Part shown: in pieces, positions 15,112-24,485 of the stretch
Numbering within the stretch: position 1 is the stretch's first letter
How the letters are laid out: the number at the start of each line of letters is the position of its first letter
NCBI GenBank assembly: GCA_016705685.1
Contig: JADJLB010000001.1
Location: 434,001-498,000, forward strand
Origin: Propionivibrio sp.
GTDB lineage: Bacteria; Pseudomonadota; Gammaproteobacteria; Burkholderiales; Rhodocyclaceae
Direction: 5' to 3'
Length of the DNA stretch: 64,000 bases
The notes under the pieces: model-generated
Database searches by the model: none
Told to the model about the DNA's origin: nothing
Seen by the model: the letters and a program-made list of their open reading frames with translations, nothing else
Translations under genes and position numbers: made by a program

Positions 15112-15849
15112 ATGGGGTATCACTGGAACTGGGGTGTATTTCTTCAGCCATCGGCGACGGGAGATGACACCTACCTTGGCTGGATGCTCTATGGCTTCAA
15201 AATGACCATCGGACTGTCGCTGTCTGCATGGATCATGGCCCTGATTCTGGGTGCCGTCATCGGGGTTCTGCGTACTGTCCCGAACAAGGTGCTCTCCGGT
15301 TTCGCCATGGGCTATGTCGAGCTGTTTCGCAATATTCCCCTGCTGGTCCAGCTGTTTCTCTGGTATTTCGTCTTGCCGGAACTCTTGCCTCCCAGCCTGG
15401 GTAACGCCTTCAAGCAGAGCAACCCGATTGTCCAGCAGTTCCTGGCCTCGATGCTCTGCCTCGGGTTATTTACCAGCGCTCGCGTCGCCGAGCAGGTACG
15501 CTCCGGGATCAATTCGCTGCCGCCCGGCCAGAAGAACGCCAGTCTGGCGATCGGCTTCACCCTGTCGCAAACCTATCGTTACGTCATGTTGCCGATGGCA
15601 TTTCGCCTGGTCGTACCGCCGCTGACTTCGGAATTCCTCAACATCTTCAAGAATTCGGCGGTATGTTCGACCATTGGACTGCTTGAACTAGCCGCCCAGG
15701 GACGACAGCTGGTCGATTACACGGCGCAACCCTACGAATCGTTCATCGCCGTAACTGTGGCTTACATGCTGATCAACGTCGTCGTGATGTTTGGCATGCG
15801 CTGGGTGGAAGCCCACGTGCGGGTTCCCGGTTATATCGGAGGCAAATGA
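15112..15849 (+). CDS. gltJ: Glutamate/aspartate ABC transporter permease
   Basis: An inner-membrane permease of the HisM/GltJ family, about 245 residues. It has hydrophobic helices from about residue 25 and the EAA-type coupling loop ([24 protein letters not shown] region) that contacts the ATPase. ATG 15112 ([10 protein letters not shown]) fits the family and sits after GGGGGAAGTC. GTG 15100 is an in-frame alternative. The gene is followed one base later by gltK, so the two permeases are co-translated and should form a heterodimer. Confidence 0.92.
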   Translation: MGYHWNWGVFLQPSATGDDTYLGWMLYGFKMTIGLSLSAWIMALILGAVIGVLRTVPNKVLSGFAMGYVELFRNIPLLVQLFLWYFVLPELLPPSLGNAFKQSNPIVQQFLASMLCLGLFTSARVAEQVRSGINSLPPGQKNASLAIGFTLSQTYRYVMLPMAFRLVVPPLTSEFLNIFKNSAVCSTIGLLELAAQGRQLVDYTAQPYESFIAVTVAYMLINVVVMFGMRWVEAHVRVPGYIGGK

Positions 15850-15850
15850 C

Positions 15851-16531
15851 ATGTACGAATTCGACTGGTCCTCCATTCCCGGTGCTTTGCCCTACATGGC
15901 GCAAGGCATGAAAATATCCCTGGAAATCACGGTTACTGCGGTTCTTGTCGGTATCGTCTGGGGAACGGTGCTGGCCATGATGCGTCTTTCTTCAATTACT
16001 CCGTTGTCGTGGTTCGCCGCGGCTTATGTCAACTTCTTCCGCGCCATTCCGCTGGTCATGGTGCTTTTATGGTTCTTTCTGATCATTCCACACCTGCTCG
16101 AAACGCTGTTCGGATTCCCACGCGGCAGCGACATGCGACTGGGATCGGCCATTGCGGGGTTTTCGCTGTTCGAGGCTGCCTATTACTCCGAAATCATTCG
16201 CGCTGGAATTCAATCGGTGCCCAAGGGCCAGATGGCGGCGTCCAATGCGCTCGGGATGAGCTACGGACAATCGATGCGGCTTGTCGTTCTCCCCCAGGCC
16301 TTTCGCAACATGGTTCCCTTGCTGCTAACGCAAGGCATCATCCTGTTTCAGGACACGTCGCTGGTCTATGTGTCGGCGCTGGCCGATTTCTTTGGCGCGG
16401 CCTACAAGGTCGGCGACCGCGACGGACGTCTTGTCGAAATGCTGCTTTTCGCCGGCGCCGTCTATTTTGTCATCTGCTTTGCTTTCTCGCAGCTGGTGCG
16501 CTACTACCAGAAGAAACTCAAAACGGCCTGA
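15851..16531 (+). CDS. gltK: Glutamate/aspartate ABC transporter permease
   Basis: The second permease subunit, 226 residues, with five or so transmembrane helices and the EAA loop [19 protein letters not shown]. The ATG at 15851 begins [10 protein letters not shown] and lies one base after the gltJ stop. The frame is open further upstream but overlaps gltJ and is not needed. With gltJ it forms the membrane channel fed by GltI and powered by GltL. Confidence 0.93.
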   Translation: MYEFDWSSIPGALPYMAQGMKISLEITVTAVLVGIVWGTVLAMMRLSSITPLSWFAAAYVNFFRAIPLVMVLLWFFLIIPHLLETLFGFPRGSDMRLGSAIAGFSLFEAAYYSEIIRAGIQSVPKGQMAASNALGMSYGQSMRLVVLPQAFRNMVPLLLTQGIILFQDTSLVYVSALADFFGAAYKVGDRDGRLVEMLLFAGAVYFVICFAFSQLVRYYQKKLKTA

Positions 16532-16564
16532 AATCCGAAGAATACGTCCCCCGGAGAACCCCCA

Positions 16565-17293
16565 ATGATTTCAATGAACAAGGTCAGCAAACACTACGGC
16601 GCCTTTCAGGTCCTGACCGATTGCACAACCCACGTGAATAAGGGTGAAGTCGTGGTGGTTTGCGGCCCCTCGGGGTCTGGCAAATCAACACTGATCAAAT
16701 GCGTCAATGGTTTGGAGCCTTTTCAGGGGGGACAAATCACGGTGAACGGCGTATCGGTTGGCGATCCGAAGACCAATCTGTCGAAATTGCGCGCGCAAGT
16801 CGGCATGGTGTTCCAGAACTTCGAGCTGTTCCCGCACATGACCATCATCGAAAATCTGACCGTTGCCCAAATCAAGGTGCTGGGCCGCGACCAGCACGAA
16901 GCAGAAGCGAAGGGGATGCAGCTTCTTGATCGTGTCGGCCTCAAAGTGCAAGCCTTGAAATACCCGGGGCAACTGTCCGGCGGACAGCAGCAACGCGTGG
17001 CGATTGCCCGCGCGCTGGCCATGGATCCGATCTGCATGTTGTTCGACGAACCGACCTCGGCGCTCGATCCCGAAATGATCAACGAAGTACTCGACGTTAT
17101 GACCGAGCTGGCGCAGGAAGGCATGACCATGATGTGCGTGACGCACGAAATGGGCTTTGCCAAACGCGTCGCGCACCGGGTGATCTTCATGGATGTCGGG
17201 CACATCGTCGAAGACGACAGCAAAGAGGCTTTCTTTGCCAACCCGCGTTCCGAACGTGCGCAACAGTTCCTGGCAAAGATCCTGCATCACTGA
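16565..17293 (+). CDS. gltL: Glutamate/aspartate ABC transporter ATP-binding protein
   Basis: A 242-residue polar amino acid ABC ATPase. Walker A is GPSGSGKST near residue 37, the Q-loop is [10 protein letters not shown], the signature is LSGGQQQR, Walker B is [14 protein letters not shown], and the H-loop is VTHEMGFA. Length and motifs match GltL/GlnQ closely. It is the last gene of the importer. The next gene, a lipoprotein hydrolase, starts 71 bases later and is probably unrelated in function. Confidence 0.95.
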   Translation: MISMNKVSKHYGAFQVLTDCTTHVNKGEVVVVCGPSGSGKSTLIKCVNGLEPFQGGQITVNGVSVGDPKTNLSKLRAQVGMVFQNFELFPHMTIIENLTVAQIKVLGRDQHEAEAKGMQLLDRVGLKVQALKYPGQLSGGQQQRVAIARALAMDPICMLFDEPTSALDPEMINEVLDVMTELAQEGMTMMCVTHEMGFAKRVAHRVIFMDVGHIVEDDSKEAFFANPRSERAQQFLAKILHH

Positions 17294-17364
17294 GACCGAC
17301 ACGCACTCCCACTTTCTCGCCGTGGGCTCTACGGCCCGCTGGTAGCTATCCCGAAGCCATCGCC

Positions 17365-18750
17365 ATGCAAACCAGAACGTTCAACGCCTCCATAGGCTTT
17401 CTCCTGCTTCTGCTGATTTCGGGTTGCGCGCCGTTTGCGCAATATCGCACCCAGTACGACTTGTGTACGAATCCGGATGTTGTGCTGTCGAAGGACTGTG
17501 AGAAGCACGCATTGCAACAGCTTCCCACGGGCGAGGGGGCCGATTACCTGCTTGGTTTCATCGAATTCGACGACCAGGGCCAGTTGTGGGACCGCAAGCA
17601 GATGCGCGCCATCCTGGACCGCTTCGAACTCGAGTCGTCCAGCCAGGACTTGTTGATGGTGGCTTTCGTGCATGGCTGGAAGCATAGCGCTGCGCCCGGC
17701 GATGGCAATATCGAAACCTTTCGCAAGGTGCTCGCCCGATTGACCCTGGACGAGGCCCAGATCAGCCGCCAAACTGGCAAACCGGCACGACGGGTCGCGG
17801 GCTTATATCTCGGCTGGCGTGGCGGCACGGTGAGCGTGCCTGTCGTCGAAAACCTGACTTTTTGGGAGCGGAAGAATACGGCCCAAAAAGTCGGCCATGG
17901 CGGAATGACGGAAGTATTGAGTCGGCTGGAACAGATCAAGCGTGACAAAGACAGCGTCGAGCCACCGGAACGTCGCGCGACACGCCTGGTCGTGATCGGC
18001 CATAGCTTTGGTGGCGCCGTCGTGCACAACGCCCTGGGGCAGATTCTGGAAAGCCGTTTTGTGCGCACCGTCGGCCCGGCAGGCGTTCAAAGCGATGTGG
18101 AAGGCTTTGGCAATCTCGTGCTGCTCATCAACCCGGCATTCGAAGCCAGCCAGTTCGCGGCGCTCAGCGACATGTCAGCGGAGCGGGGCAGCTATTTCAA
18201 GACCCAACTGCCGGTCATTGCCATCCTGACCTCAGAGGCGGATTACGCCACCCGGTACGCTTTCCCTGCGGGTCGCAAGCTGTCAACGCTGTTCGAGAAG
18301 ACACACGATACGGCACGCTGGAATGCGGTTGGCCACCATGAAGAAGCAATCGCCGAAAATGAAGCAAATGTCAGTGCGGTTGGCCATTTTGCGCCGTATC
18401 GCACGCACTGGCTTTACCCGGTAAAGCTTGTCGACCGGGGCAGTACGTCCGTACTGACCAGCAACGAAAGCTTGCGTTCTGCATTGCTGGCTGCCGCTTC
18501 CTGGGAGAACGACCGCCCAGGAAGCAAGATTCCTTTTGCCGATCTGATTCTGGAGCGCACCGCGACCTCGGCCGGACGCAACCCCAACATGGTCATTTAT
18601 GTAGACAGGCAACTGATTGCCGACCACAACGACATCGATGACGAACGAATTATCGAATTCATCAAGCAACTAATCCTGATTTCAACCCTGTCGAAGGAAA
18701 CCAGGGCCACCGCAAGCAAGGCAATGCAGATAGCGCCGATGACGCATTGA
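17365..18750 (+). CDS. Lipoprotein of the alpha/beta-hydrolase fold
   Basis: A 461-residue protein with a lipoprotein signal (hydrophobic core followed by LLISGC, lipid-anchored Cys at about 19). The mature part contains GHSFGGA with nucleophile Ser214, the hallmark of serine esterases and lipases, preceded by an RLVVIGHS strand. A FVHGWKH motif near residue 100 looks like the oxyanion-loop region of hydrolases related to DUF900. Substrate and catalytic acid/His are not assignable from sequence alone. The lipid anchor points to the outer or inner membrane face. ATG 17365 is preferred because it creates the signal peptide; the frame is open well upstream through gltL. Confidence 0.8.
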   Translation: MQTRTFNASIGFLLLLLISGCAPFAQYRTQYDLCTNPDVVLSKDCEKHALQQLPTGEGADYLLGFIEFDDQGQLWDRKQMRAILDRFELESSSQDLLMVAFVHGWKHSAAPGDGNIETFRKVLARLTLDEAQISRQTGKPARRVAGLYLGWRGGTVSVPVVENLTFWERKNTAQKVGHGGMTEVLSRLEQIKRDKDSVEPPERRATRLVVIGHSFGGAVVHNALGQILESRFVRTVGPAGVQSDVEGFGNLVLLINPAFEASQFAALSDMSAERGSYFKTQLPVIAILTSEADYATRYAFPAGRKLSTLFEKTHDTARWNAVGHHEEAIAENEANVSAVGHFAPYRTHWLYPVKLVDRGSTSVLTSNESLRSALLAAASWENDRPGSKIPFADLILERTATSAGRNPNMVIYVDRQLIADHNDIDDERIIEFIKQLILISTLSKETRATASKAMQIAPMTH

Positions 18751-18796
18751 TCCGGCGTGATGGCGCAGTGCGCCGATGCCTTTCCCTCCGGGGGCG

Positions 18797-19495
18797 TCAG
18801 CGAACAGAGGCGTCGTCCTGGCCGAACAAGACGCGTTTCGACGCGTCATCGACGACCGGCGCGGTATTGATTTCCTTGGCCCGGGCGTAAGCCCTTATTG
18901 TCGCCGGGCGTAGCCGCAGCCGCTCGAACCACTGCGACAGATGGACAAAGTGCTCCAGTGTTTGTTGCTGTCGCTGATGCGGAACGACCCACGGATAACA
19001 GGCCATGTCGGCGATCGAGTATTCGCCAGCGATAAAATCCCGGCCGTCGGCAAGCTGTTTGTTCAACACGGCGTATAGCCGCGAAGTCTCTTTCACATAA
19101 CGGTCGATCGCATAGGGTATTTTTTCAGGCGCGTATTGGACGAAGTGATGGTTTTGCCCGGCCATCGGCCCGAGACCGCCCATCTGCCAGAAGAGCCATT
19201 GCAGCACGAGGTTTCGGCCACGCATGTCCTGCGGGATGAAACGATGAATCTTGTCGGCCAGGTACAGCAGGATAGCGCCGGACTCGAATAGCGTCACCGC
19301 GTCACCGCCATCGGCCGGCGCGTTGTCGACGATGGCCGGAATGCGATTATTGGGCGATATACGCAGGAATTCAGGGTTGAATTGTTCGCCCCTGCCGATA
19401 TTCACCGGCACAATGCGATACGGCAGCCCGGATTCTTCCAGGAATAACGTGATTTTGTGGCCGTTGGGGGTTGTCCAGTAGTAGAGGTCGATCAT
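18797..19495 (-). CDS. Glutathione S-transferase (YfcG/YghU-like disulfide reductase)
   Basis: A 232-residue two-domain GST. The N-terminal thioredoxin-like half begins MIDLYYWTTPNGHK, with the Thr/Asn pair that replaces the usual Tyr/Ser in the YfcG group. The cis-Pro segment NNRIPAIVD and the glutathione Glu-Ser (LFESGAIL) motif follow. The C-terminal helical half contains YSIADMACYPWV. YfcG relatives act as glutathione-dependent disulfide-bond reductases. The gene stands alone, convergent to the lipoprotein gene and divergent from the persulfide dioxygenase. Confidence 0.9.
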   Translation of the reverse strand: MIDLYYWTTPNGHKITLFLEESGLPYRIVPVNIGRGEQFNPEFLRISPNNRIPAIVDNAPADGGDAVTLFESGAILLYLADKIHRFIPQDMRGRNLVLQWLFWQMGGLGPMAGQNHHFVQYAPEKIPYAIDRYVKETSRLYAVLNKQLADGRDFIAGEYSIADMACYPWVVPHQRQQQTLEHFVHLSQWFERLRLRPATIRAYARAKEINTAPVVDDASKRVLFGQDDASVR

Positions 19496-19864
19496 TGAAA
19501 TGGTCCGTTCCAGTCAGACAGCGAGTCGAGCGTCGCGAGTGAATCTTCCATCGACGTCAGAGACCTTACCCGGTTCCGCCGCTTAAACGCAGGTATCGAT
19601 TGGGTTATACGGCCTCGACCCTGTGCCAAGATTATTCGTTGAATCCCCATTGCCCGATGTGGTCACATTGTATGCTTGAATGCGCCTTATCATCGCCGAC
19701 CCGGAGCACGTGAAGTCACAAGCATTCTGCTGTGAATGCTGCAACAGACATTCGCGTTCCAGTGAAGCTGAAATTGAATAACGCGTGAGGATCGATCTTC
19801 AACTGACAATGGCCATGCTCAACCCCTCTTGACGCTAAGCCGCATGGTTTTCAAGGAGAACGGG
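19496..19864. other. Divergent intergenic region with an inverted repeat
   Basis: This 369-base region between the GST gene (minus) and the persulfide-dioxygenase gene (plus) contains no credible ORF. The only structure I can point to is a perfect inverted repeat AGCATTC-N6-GAATGCT at 19721-19740, which could be an operator for a dimeric regulator. No clear -35/-10 pair stands out. Confidence 0.35.
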
Positions 19865-20905
19865 ATGATTTTCGAACAGATTGCCACCGGCGGCTGCCAG
19901 TCCTATCTGATCGGTTGCAGTGAAACCAGCGGGGCGGCGCTGATCGATCCGGAATTGAGCCAGATTGATCACTATATTGCGCTCGCGGCTCGAGACGGCT
20001 TGCGTATCCGCTACCTGATCGACACCCATACCCACGCTGACCATTTCACGGCGACCAAGCAACTTGCACAACAGCTGGACGTTCCCGTGGTAATGCATCG
20101 AGCAAGTTCGGCGCCGTTCGTTGACATGCGGATCGGCGATGGCGAGATGATCGTCGTCGGCAAGCTGCGCTTGCAGGCCTTCCACACGCCGGGGCACACC
20201 AGTGATTCAATGTGCCTGCGTGTCGAAGACTGCCTGTTCACTGGCGATACCCTGCTGATTGGTGCGACGGGCCGCACCGACTTGCCGAGCGGCGATCCGG
20301 AAGCGCTCTACGACAGCCTGTTCAATCGTCTGCTGCGGCTGGACGCAAACCTCAAGGTGTTTCCGGCGCACGACTACAAGGGGCGACAAGGTTCGACGAT
20401 CGGGCAGGAACTGGCGACCAACCCGCGCCTGCAGACGCGCGAACGCGCCGCTTTCGTCGAGATGATGCGCAACCTCAATCTTTCCATGCCGACGCATGTT
20501 ACCGAGGCCTTGCGAACCAATATGAGCGGCGGGAAATCCGTCGCGCAGTTGCTCGCCGAAGCCGCGGCGTGCGTGCCGTTCATGGCGCTCGAAGAGCTCA
20601 AGGCACGCCTCGAAGCGGCAGAAGAAGACTTGATCGTGCTCGACGTGCGTGAGCGCGAAGCGTACGAAGCCGGCCACATTCCCGGTGCACGCGCGCTGCC
20701 TCGCGGACAGCTGGAATTGCGCGTCAACCAGGAACTCCCGGACCCGACCCGTCGCATCCTCACCTGTTGCGAGCTGGGTTATGTCTCGACGCTTGCTGCC
20801 GCCACCTTACGCCAGATGGGATTCCGCCATGCGGTCGCATTGGACGGCGGGATGAAAGCCTGGCGCGAGGCCAGTTACGCGATAAGGGCAGGACGTGAAC
20901 CGTAA
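19865..20905 (+). CDS. Persulfide-dioxygenase-like metallo-beta-lactamase fold fused to rhodanese
   Basis: A 346-residue fusion. Residues 1-240 are a metallo-beta-lactamase fold of the ETHE1/glyoxalase II type, with metal motif THTHADH (His55, His57, Asp59, His60), TPGHT and FTGDTLLIGATGRTD, the last typical of persulfide dioxygenases. Residues 250-346 are a rhodanese domain (VLDVREREAYEAGHIPGA) with active-site loop CCELGYVS and catalytic Cys302. Such fusions (CstB/BigR-linked type) oxidise glutathione- or low-molecular-weight persulfides and handle sulfane sulfur. ATG 19865 is chosen because AAGGAGAA precedes it. The stop overlaps the next gene by 11 bases. Confidence 0.88.
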   Translation: MIFEQIATGGCQSYLIGCSETSGAALIDPELSQIDHYIALAARDGLRIRYLIDTHTHADHFTATKQLAQQLDVPVVMHRASSAPFVDMRIGDGEMIVVGKLRLQAFHTPGHTSDSMCLRVEDCLFTGDTLLIGATGRTDLPSGDPEALYDSLFNRLLRLDANLKVFPAHDYKGRQGSTIGQELATNPRLQTRERAAFVEMMRNLNLSMPTHVTEALRTNMSGGKSVAQLLAEAAACVPFMALEELKARLEAAEEDLIVLDVREREAYEAGHIPGARALPRGQLELRVNQELPDPTRRILTCCELGYVSTLAAATLRQMGFRHAVALDGGMKAWREASYAIRAGREP

Positions 20906-21398
20906 GCATTCCGCCACGCCAGAGGCGGCACTTGAGCCCCCGATGGTTGAAGTAGTCATCGAGATTCCGCGCGGCAGTTTTCTCAAACGCGGATCCAACG
21001 GCCATATCGATTTCGTTTCTCCGCTGCCTTGCCCGTTCAATTACGGTTCGGTACCGAAACTTCTGGGGCTTGATGACGATCTGTTGGATGCGCTGGTGCT
21101 TGGGCCGCGGCTGGACGTTGGTACCCGCCTGCGCGTCCAGGCGTGGGGGGCCGTTACGCTGATCGACCGCGGCATGCGGGACGATAAACTGGTCTGTAGC
21201 GAATACGCCCCGAGCCTGCCGATGCGCGACGCTGTGCTGCGCTTCTTTCGCTTGTATGCAAAATGCAAGGGGCTGCTGAATTTCTACCGCCGACGCCCAG
21301 GGCTCAATGCCTGTGCGGGTTGGTGCGAGGCGACGGACGCGCTGGCGCGCGCGCGTCCGCGATCCGATTCATGGACAGGATCGACCATTGCGTTCTGA
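20895..21398 (+). CDS. Divergent class I inorganic pyrophosphatase homologue
   Basis: A 167-residue protein from GTG 20895, overlapping the previous stop by 11 bases. It aligns with class I pyrophosphatases through VVIEIPRGSFLK, FNYGSVPKLLGLDDDLLDALVL and the TLIDRGMRDDKL segment. The metal-binding aspartates equivalent to E. coli Asp65, 67, 70, 97 and 102 are kept (Asp60, 62, 65, 91, 96), as is Lys104 (Lys98). Positions equivalent to Glu31, Arg43, Tyr51 and Lys142 are replaced by Gly, Phe, Cys and Ala. Metal binding is therefore plausible, but ordinary pyrophosphate hydrolysis is doubtful. Its coupling to a persulfide dioxygenase is unexplained. Confidence 0.7.
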   Translation: MNRKHSATPEAALEPPMVEVVIEIPRGSFLKRGSNGHIDFVSPLPCPFNYGSVPKLLGLDDDLLDALVLGPRLDVGTRLRVQAWGAVTLIDRGMRDDKLVCSEYAPSLPMRDAVLRFFRLYAKCKGLLNFYRRRPGLNACAGWCEATDALARARPRSDSWTGSTIAF

Positions 21399-21427
21399 TT
21401 CAGCGTGGGCGGCATTGTTCCTATTGC

Positions 21428-23164
21428 TTATGTGCCCGTCGTCTTGATACTCAGCACCACGATGAGCGCAAGCATCAGGAGAAAAGAAACGGCTTTCCAG
21501 AACAGCACCGGATGACGTTCGATCAGTGGCGCACGCGTCTTGTTCAGAAACGCGCTGTTCGGATGATGCAAATCGTATATGAACTCGGAGAGTTCGCCGT
21601 AGCGCTTGAACGGGTCGGGGTGTACTGCCTTTTTGATTGCCTCGTCGATCCATGCCGGGATCTCGCGATCGTCGCGCAGCACGGATTCATACACCAGCTT
21701 TCTTTGAGCGGCCCGCGTTCTGGATTTTGGCACCGCAACCCCATAGGGCAATTTCCCGGATAGCATTTGATAGGCGATGATCCCGAGAGAAAAGATATCC
21801 GAGCGCGACGAACCGCTTTCTCCGAGAAAATACTCGGGTGCCGCGTATTGTGCGGCACCCAGCAGGTTGATCTGCTCGATCGGCGAGGCAATCTCCATCA
21901 TGCCCGCGACCCGCGTCGCACCAAAATCAATGATCTTGAGCGTTCCGGTATGGTCGATCATGACATTGTCCGGCTTCAAGTCCTGATGCAGCATTTCCAG
22001 GCGGTGGAATGCCTGCAGACCTTTGGCGATTTGATCGATAAACCGCCGCACCGTATCCAGCTCTGGCTTGGGGTTGTCGAGCATCCACTGGGCCAGCGTC
22101 TGGCCCTCAATGTATTCTGTGGCGACATAGATGAAGTTGCGCTTTCGAGTCTGCAAACAGGGCTTCAACACATGCGCACAGTTGATTCGCCGAGCGATCC
22201 ACTCTTCCATCAAGAACCGTTCGAGGTAAGCCGGGTCTTCCTGAAGGTCGATGGACGGCGTTTTGATGACGACCTTCTGCTGCGTTTCTCCATCTACCGC
22301 CAGGTAGATGTGACTGCGACTGCTGGCGTGCAACTCCCTGATGATTTGGTAGCCATCGAAAATCGCGCGCGCGTCCAGCAAGGGCGCGAAAGGCAGTTCG
22401 GATAGTTGCCGGAAAATCTCGTTGGCCTCCGGACTTGGCAGTTCTTCGACTCTTACGATCTGAACCGTGAGATTGTCGGGGCTACCCTGCCGATAAGCCT
22501 GCTCGGCAATGCTTCTCGCCGCCTGGTCCAGATCGCCTCCGCAGCAACTGATCGACGCGAGTATGCAATTTGCATCGGCGAATTCATAAACGCCGTCGGT
22601 CGATAAGACATAGATGTCGCCTTCTTCGACCTGCAACGTCCGGTAATCAATTTCAAGTTGCGGGTTGATGCCCATTGCACGGCTCAGGTAACTCTGATCA
22701 GGCGATACCCAAACCCGGTGATCGTGGGTCAATTGCTCGAAAACACCGTCACGCAACTGGTAAATCCGCGAATCGCCCACATGGAAAATATGCGCTGTGG
22801 CGGACTTGATGACCATGACGCTCAAGGTGCACACATAGCCCCGGTCTTTATCGTACCGGTATTGGCCCTGCTGGGTCTGGGCATGCAACCAGGAATTTGT
22901 TGCAACCAGGACGCGCTCTGCCGAAGTCTTTACGGACCAGGCCTCCGAAGTGCAATAGTAATCCTCGAGAAAACCCGTGACGGCGGACTGGCTGGCGATG
23001 TGGCTGACCTCGCTACTGCTGATCCCGTCAGCGACAGCGATGGCAATGCCTTTCGAGCTGAGCTGCGGTTCTTTCGGTATATAGACGCCGTGAAAGTCCT
23101 GATTCGATGCCTTGCGACCTTTGTCAGAATATTGCCCGACGGATAGCCTGAGTTGACTGGTCAT
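21428..23164 (-). CDS. Bifunctional PP2C phosphatase / Ser-Thr protein kinase with C-terminal membrane anchor
   Basis: A 578-residue protein. Residues 1-245 are a PP2C phosphatase (KASNQDF, VADGISSS, HVGDSRIYQL, LSTDGVYEF, GSPDNLT). Residues 265-530 are a eukaryotic-type protein kinase with catalytic loop HQDLKPDN, DFGAT, an ATP-site Lys in VVIKTP and FSLGIIAYQML. Its glycine-rich loop is degenerate (no GxGxxG). The last about 25 residues form a transmembrane helix, which places both enzymes at the inner membrane facing the cytoplasm. The antagonistic pair on one chain suggests a self-contained switch. The formate/nitrite channel gene lies 73 bases upstream on the same strand, so the channel is a candidate partner (inference). 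Confidence 0.92.
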   Translation of the reverse strand: MTSQLRLSVGQYSDKGRKASNQDFHGVYIPKEPQLSSKGIAIAVADGISSSEVSHIASQSAVTGFLEDYYCTSEAWSVKTSAERVLVATNSWLHAQTQQGQYRYDKDRGYVCTLSVMVIKSATAHIFHVGDSRIYQLRDGVFEQLTHDHRVWVSPDQSYLSRAMGINPQLEIDYRTLQVEEGDIYVLSTDGVYEFADANCILASISCCGGDLDQAARSIAEQAYRQGSPDNLTVQIVRVEELPSPEANEIFRQLSELPFAPLLDARAIFDGYQIIRELHASSRSHIYLAVDGETQQKVVIKTPSIDLQEDPAYLERFLMEEWIARRINCAHVLKPCLQTRKRNFIYVATEYIEGQTLAQWMLDNPKPELDTVRRFIDQIAKGLQAFHRLEMLHQDLKPDNVMIDHTGTLKIIDFGATRVAGMMEIASPIEQINLLGAAQYAAPEYFLGESGSSRSDIFSLGIIAYQMLSGKLPYGVAVPKSRTRAAQRKLVYESVLRDDREIPAWIDEAIKKAVHPDPFKRYGELSEFIYDLHHPNSAFLNKTRAPLIERHPVLFWKAVSFLLMLALIVVLSIKTTGT

Positions 23165-23237
23165 GGTTTATGCAAAAAAAGCCCCAGACCCTGGTGGGAA
23201 TGAGGCTCTCTTGAATGCACCACCTTCTTGACGCTGC

Positions 23238-24050
23238 TTACGCCAAAACGCGCTTTGGCGCCGTTTTCACGTGCGTGGTGTACAAGGTCAGCCCGGTGAA
23301 GGCCATCCCGCCAACCAGATTCCCAAGAACGGTCGGAATCTCATTCCAGATCAAATAATCCATGATCGAGAAATGTCCACCCAACAGCAAACCGGACGGA
23401 AACAGGAACATGTTCACCACCGAGTGTTCGAAGGTCATATAGAAGAAGACCATGATCGGCATCCACATGGCAATCACCTTACCACTAACGGTCGTGGAAA
23501 TCATCGCTCCGACGACACCGGTCGAAACCATCCAGTTGCACAGCATGCCCCGAACAAAAAGCGTCAGCATGCCTGCCGCGCCATATTTTGCGTAACCCAG
23601 CGTGCGGCTTTCGCCAATATGTCCAATGGCTTGGCCCACCGCGTTGGGCTCGGTCGAAAAACCGTAGGTGAAGATAACGGACATGAGCACAGCGACGGTC
23701 AGTGCACCTGCAAAATTGCCGACGAAGACCAACCCCCAGTTCCTCAACACGCCACCAATGGTGACTCCGGGTCGCTTATCAATCCATGCCAGCGGGGACA
23801 AAACAAATACCCCGGTCAAGAGATCGAAACCCAGCAGATACAGCATGCAAAAACCAACGGGGAATAGCACAGCACCCAACAACGGTTGGCCGGTTTGAAC
23901 ATTGATCGTCACCGCAAATACTGCGGCAAGCGCCAGAATCGCACCGGCCATATACGCTCTGATCACGGTATCGCGGGTGGACATATACACTTTCGATTCA
24001 CCCGCATCCACCATTTTTGTCACAAACTCCGAAGGCACTAAATAGGCCAT
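23238..24050 (-). CDS. Formate/nitrite transporter family channel
   Basis: A 270-residue FocA/NirC-type pentameric channel with six membrane helices. The family signatures are present: NWGLVFVGNFAGA (second conserved block) and a late NMFLFPSG segment with EHSVVNM. It begins MAYLVPSEF at ATG 24050, behind AAAGGGGATGCC. An in-frame upstream extension to 24098 is not supported. FocA and NirC cannot be told apart safely here, so no symbol is given. First gene of a likely two-gene unit with the phosphatase-kinase. Confidence 0.88.
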   Translation of the reverse strand: MAYLVPSEFVTKMVDAGESKVYMSTRDTVIRAYMAGAILALAAVFAVTINVQTGQPLLGAVLFPVGFCMLYLLGFDLLTGVFVLSPLAWIDKRPGVTIGGVLRNWGLVFVGNFAGALTVAVLMSVIFTYGFSTEPNAVGQAIGHIGESRTLGYAKYGAAGMLTLFVRGMLCNWMVSTGVVGAMISTTVSGKVIAMWMPIMVFFYMTFEHSVVNMFLFPSGLLLGGHFSIMDYLIWNEIPTVLGNLVGGMAFTGLTLYTTHVKTAPKRVLA

Positions 24051-24485
24051 GGCATCCCCTTTCCAATTACGCGATTGATCCAGCTGAAAATTGGCCACGA
24101 CAGTTGACTTGTCGATAGCCGATCATTTGTCCTTGTGCCAAAGCAATCGACATGCCATATGCTGATATTTTCTCTAAGCTACTGTTACTGATCTACAATT
24201 CCTTGGATTAGGGTTGCTTCAGGTGGGCCGGCAGAAAAGAGGTATGGGCTGTATGCACCAAGTTGTGACGCCAGATTTCCAGATGGTGCATCGCCATGCT
24301 CGGCTCAGGTGCGACGACTCAATACCCGTCGATCAAGCCGGCGGTGCATTTTTGTTGCGGTATTGGTAACAATCAATTCCGGGTTGCGCCCTGTTTCGCA
24401 CCAGACGATTTCATTACAGTAACGTGACGAATTCAGGAGCTTGCATGATGCAGAGATTCCCAACATTTCAACCGTTACTCCCGTC
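24051..24485. other. Divergent intergenic region
   Basis: These 435 bases lie between the formate/nitrite channel (minus) and the cytochrome b561 gene (plus). I find no credible gene; the short open frames here look like noise. One FNR-like half site, TTGAT at 24075-24079, followed by a poor second half, lies only about 25 bases ahead of the channel start. No convincing promoter or terminator can be named. Confidence 0.3.

Noticed and set aside
24075..24088. FNR-type operator ahead of the formate/nitrite channel
   Set aside because: Only one half site (TTGAT) is good, the second matches three of five positions, and the site lies about 25 bases from the start codon, too close for a typical activating site.
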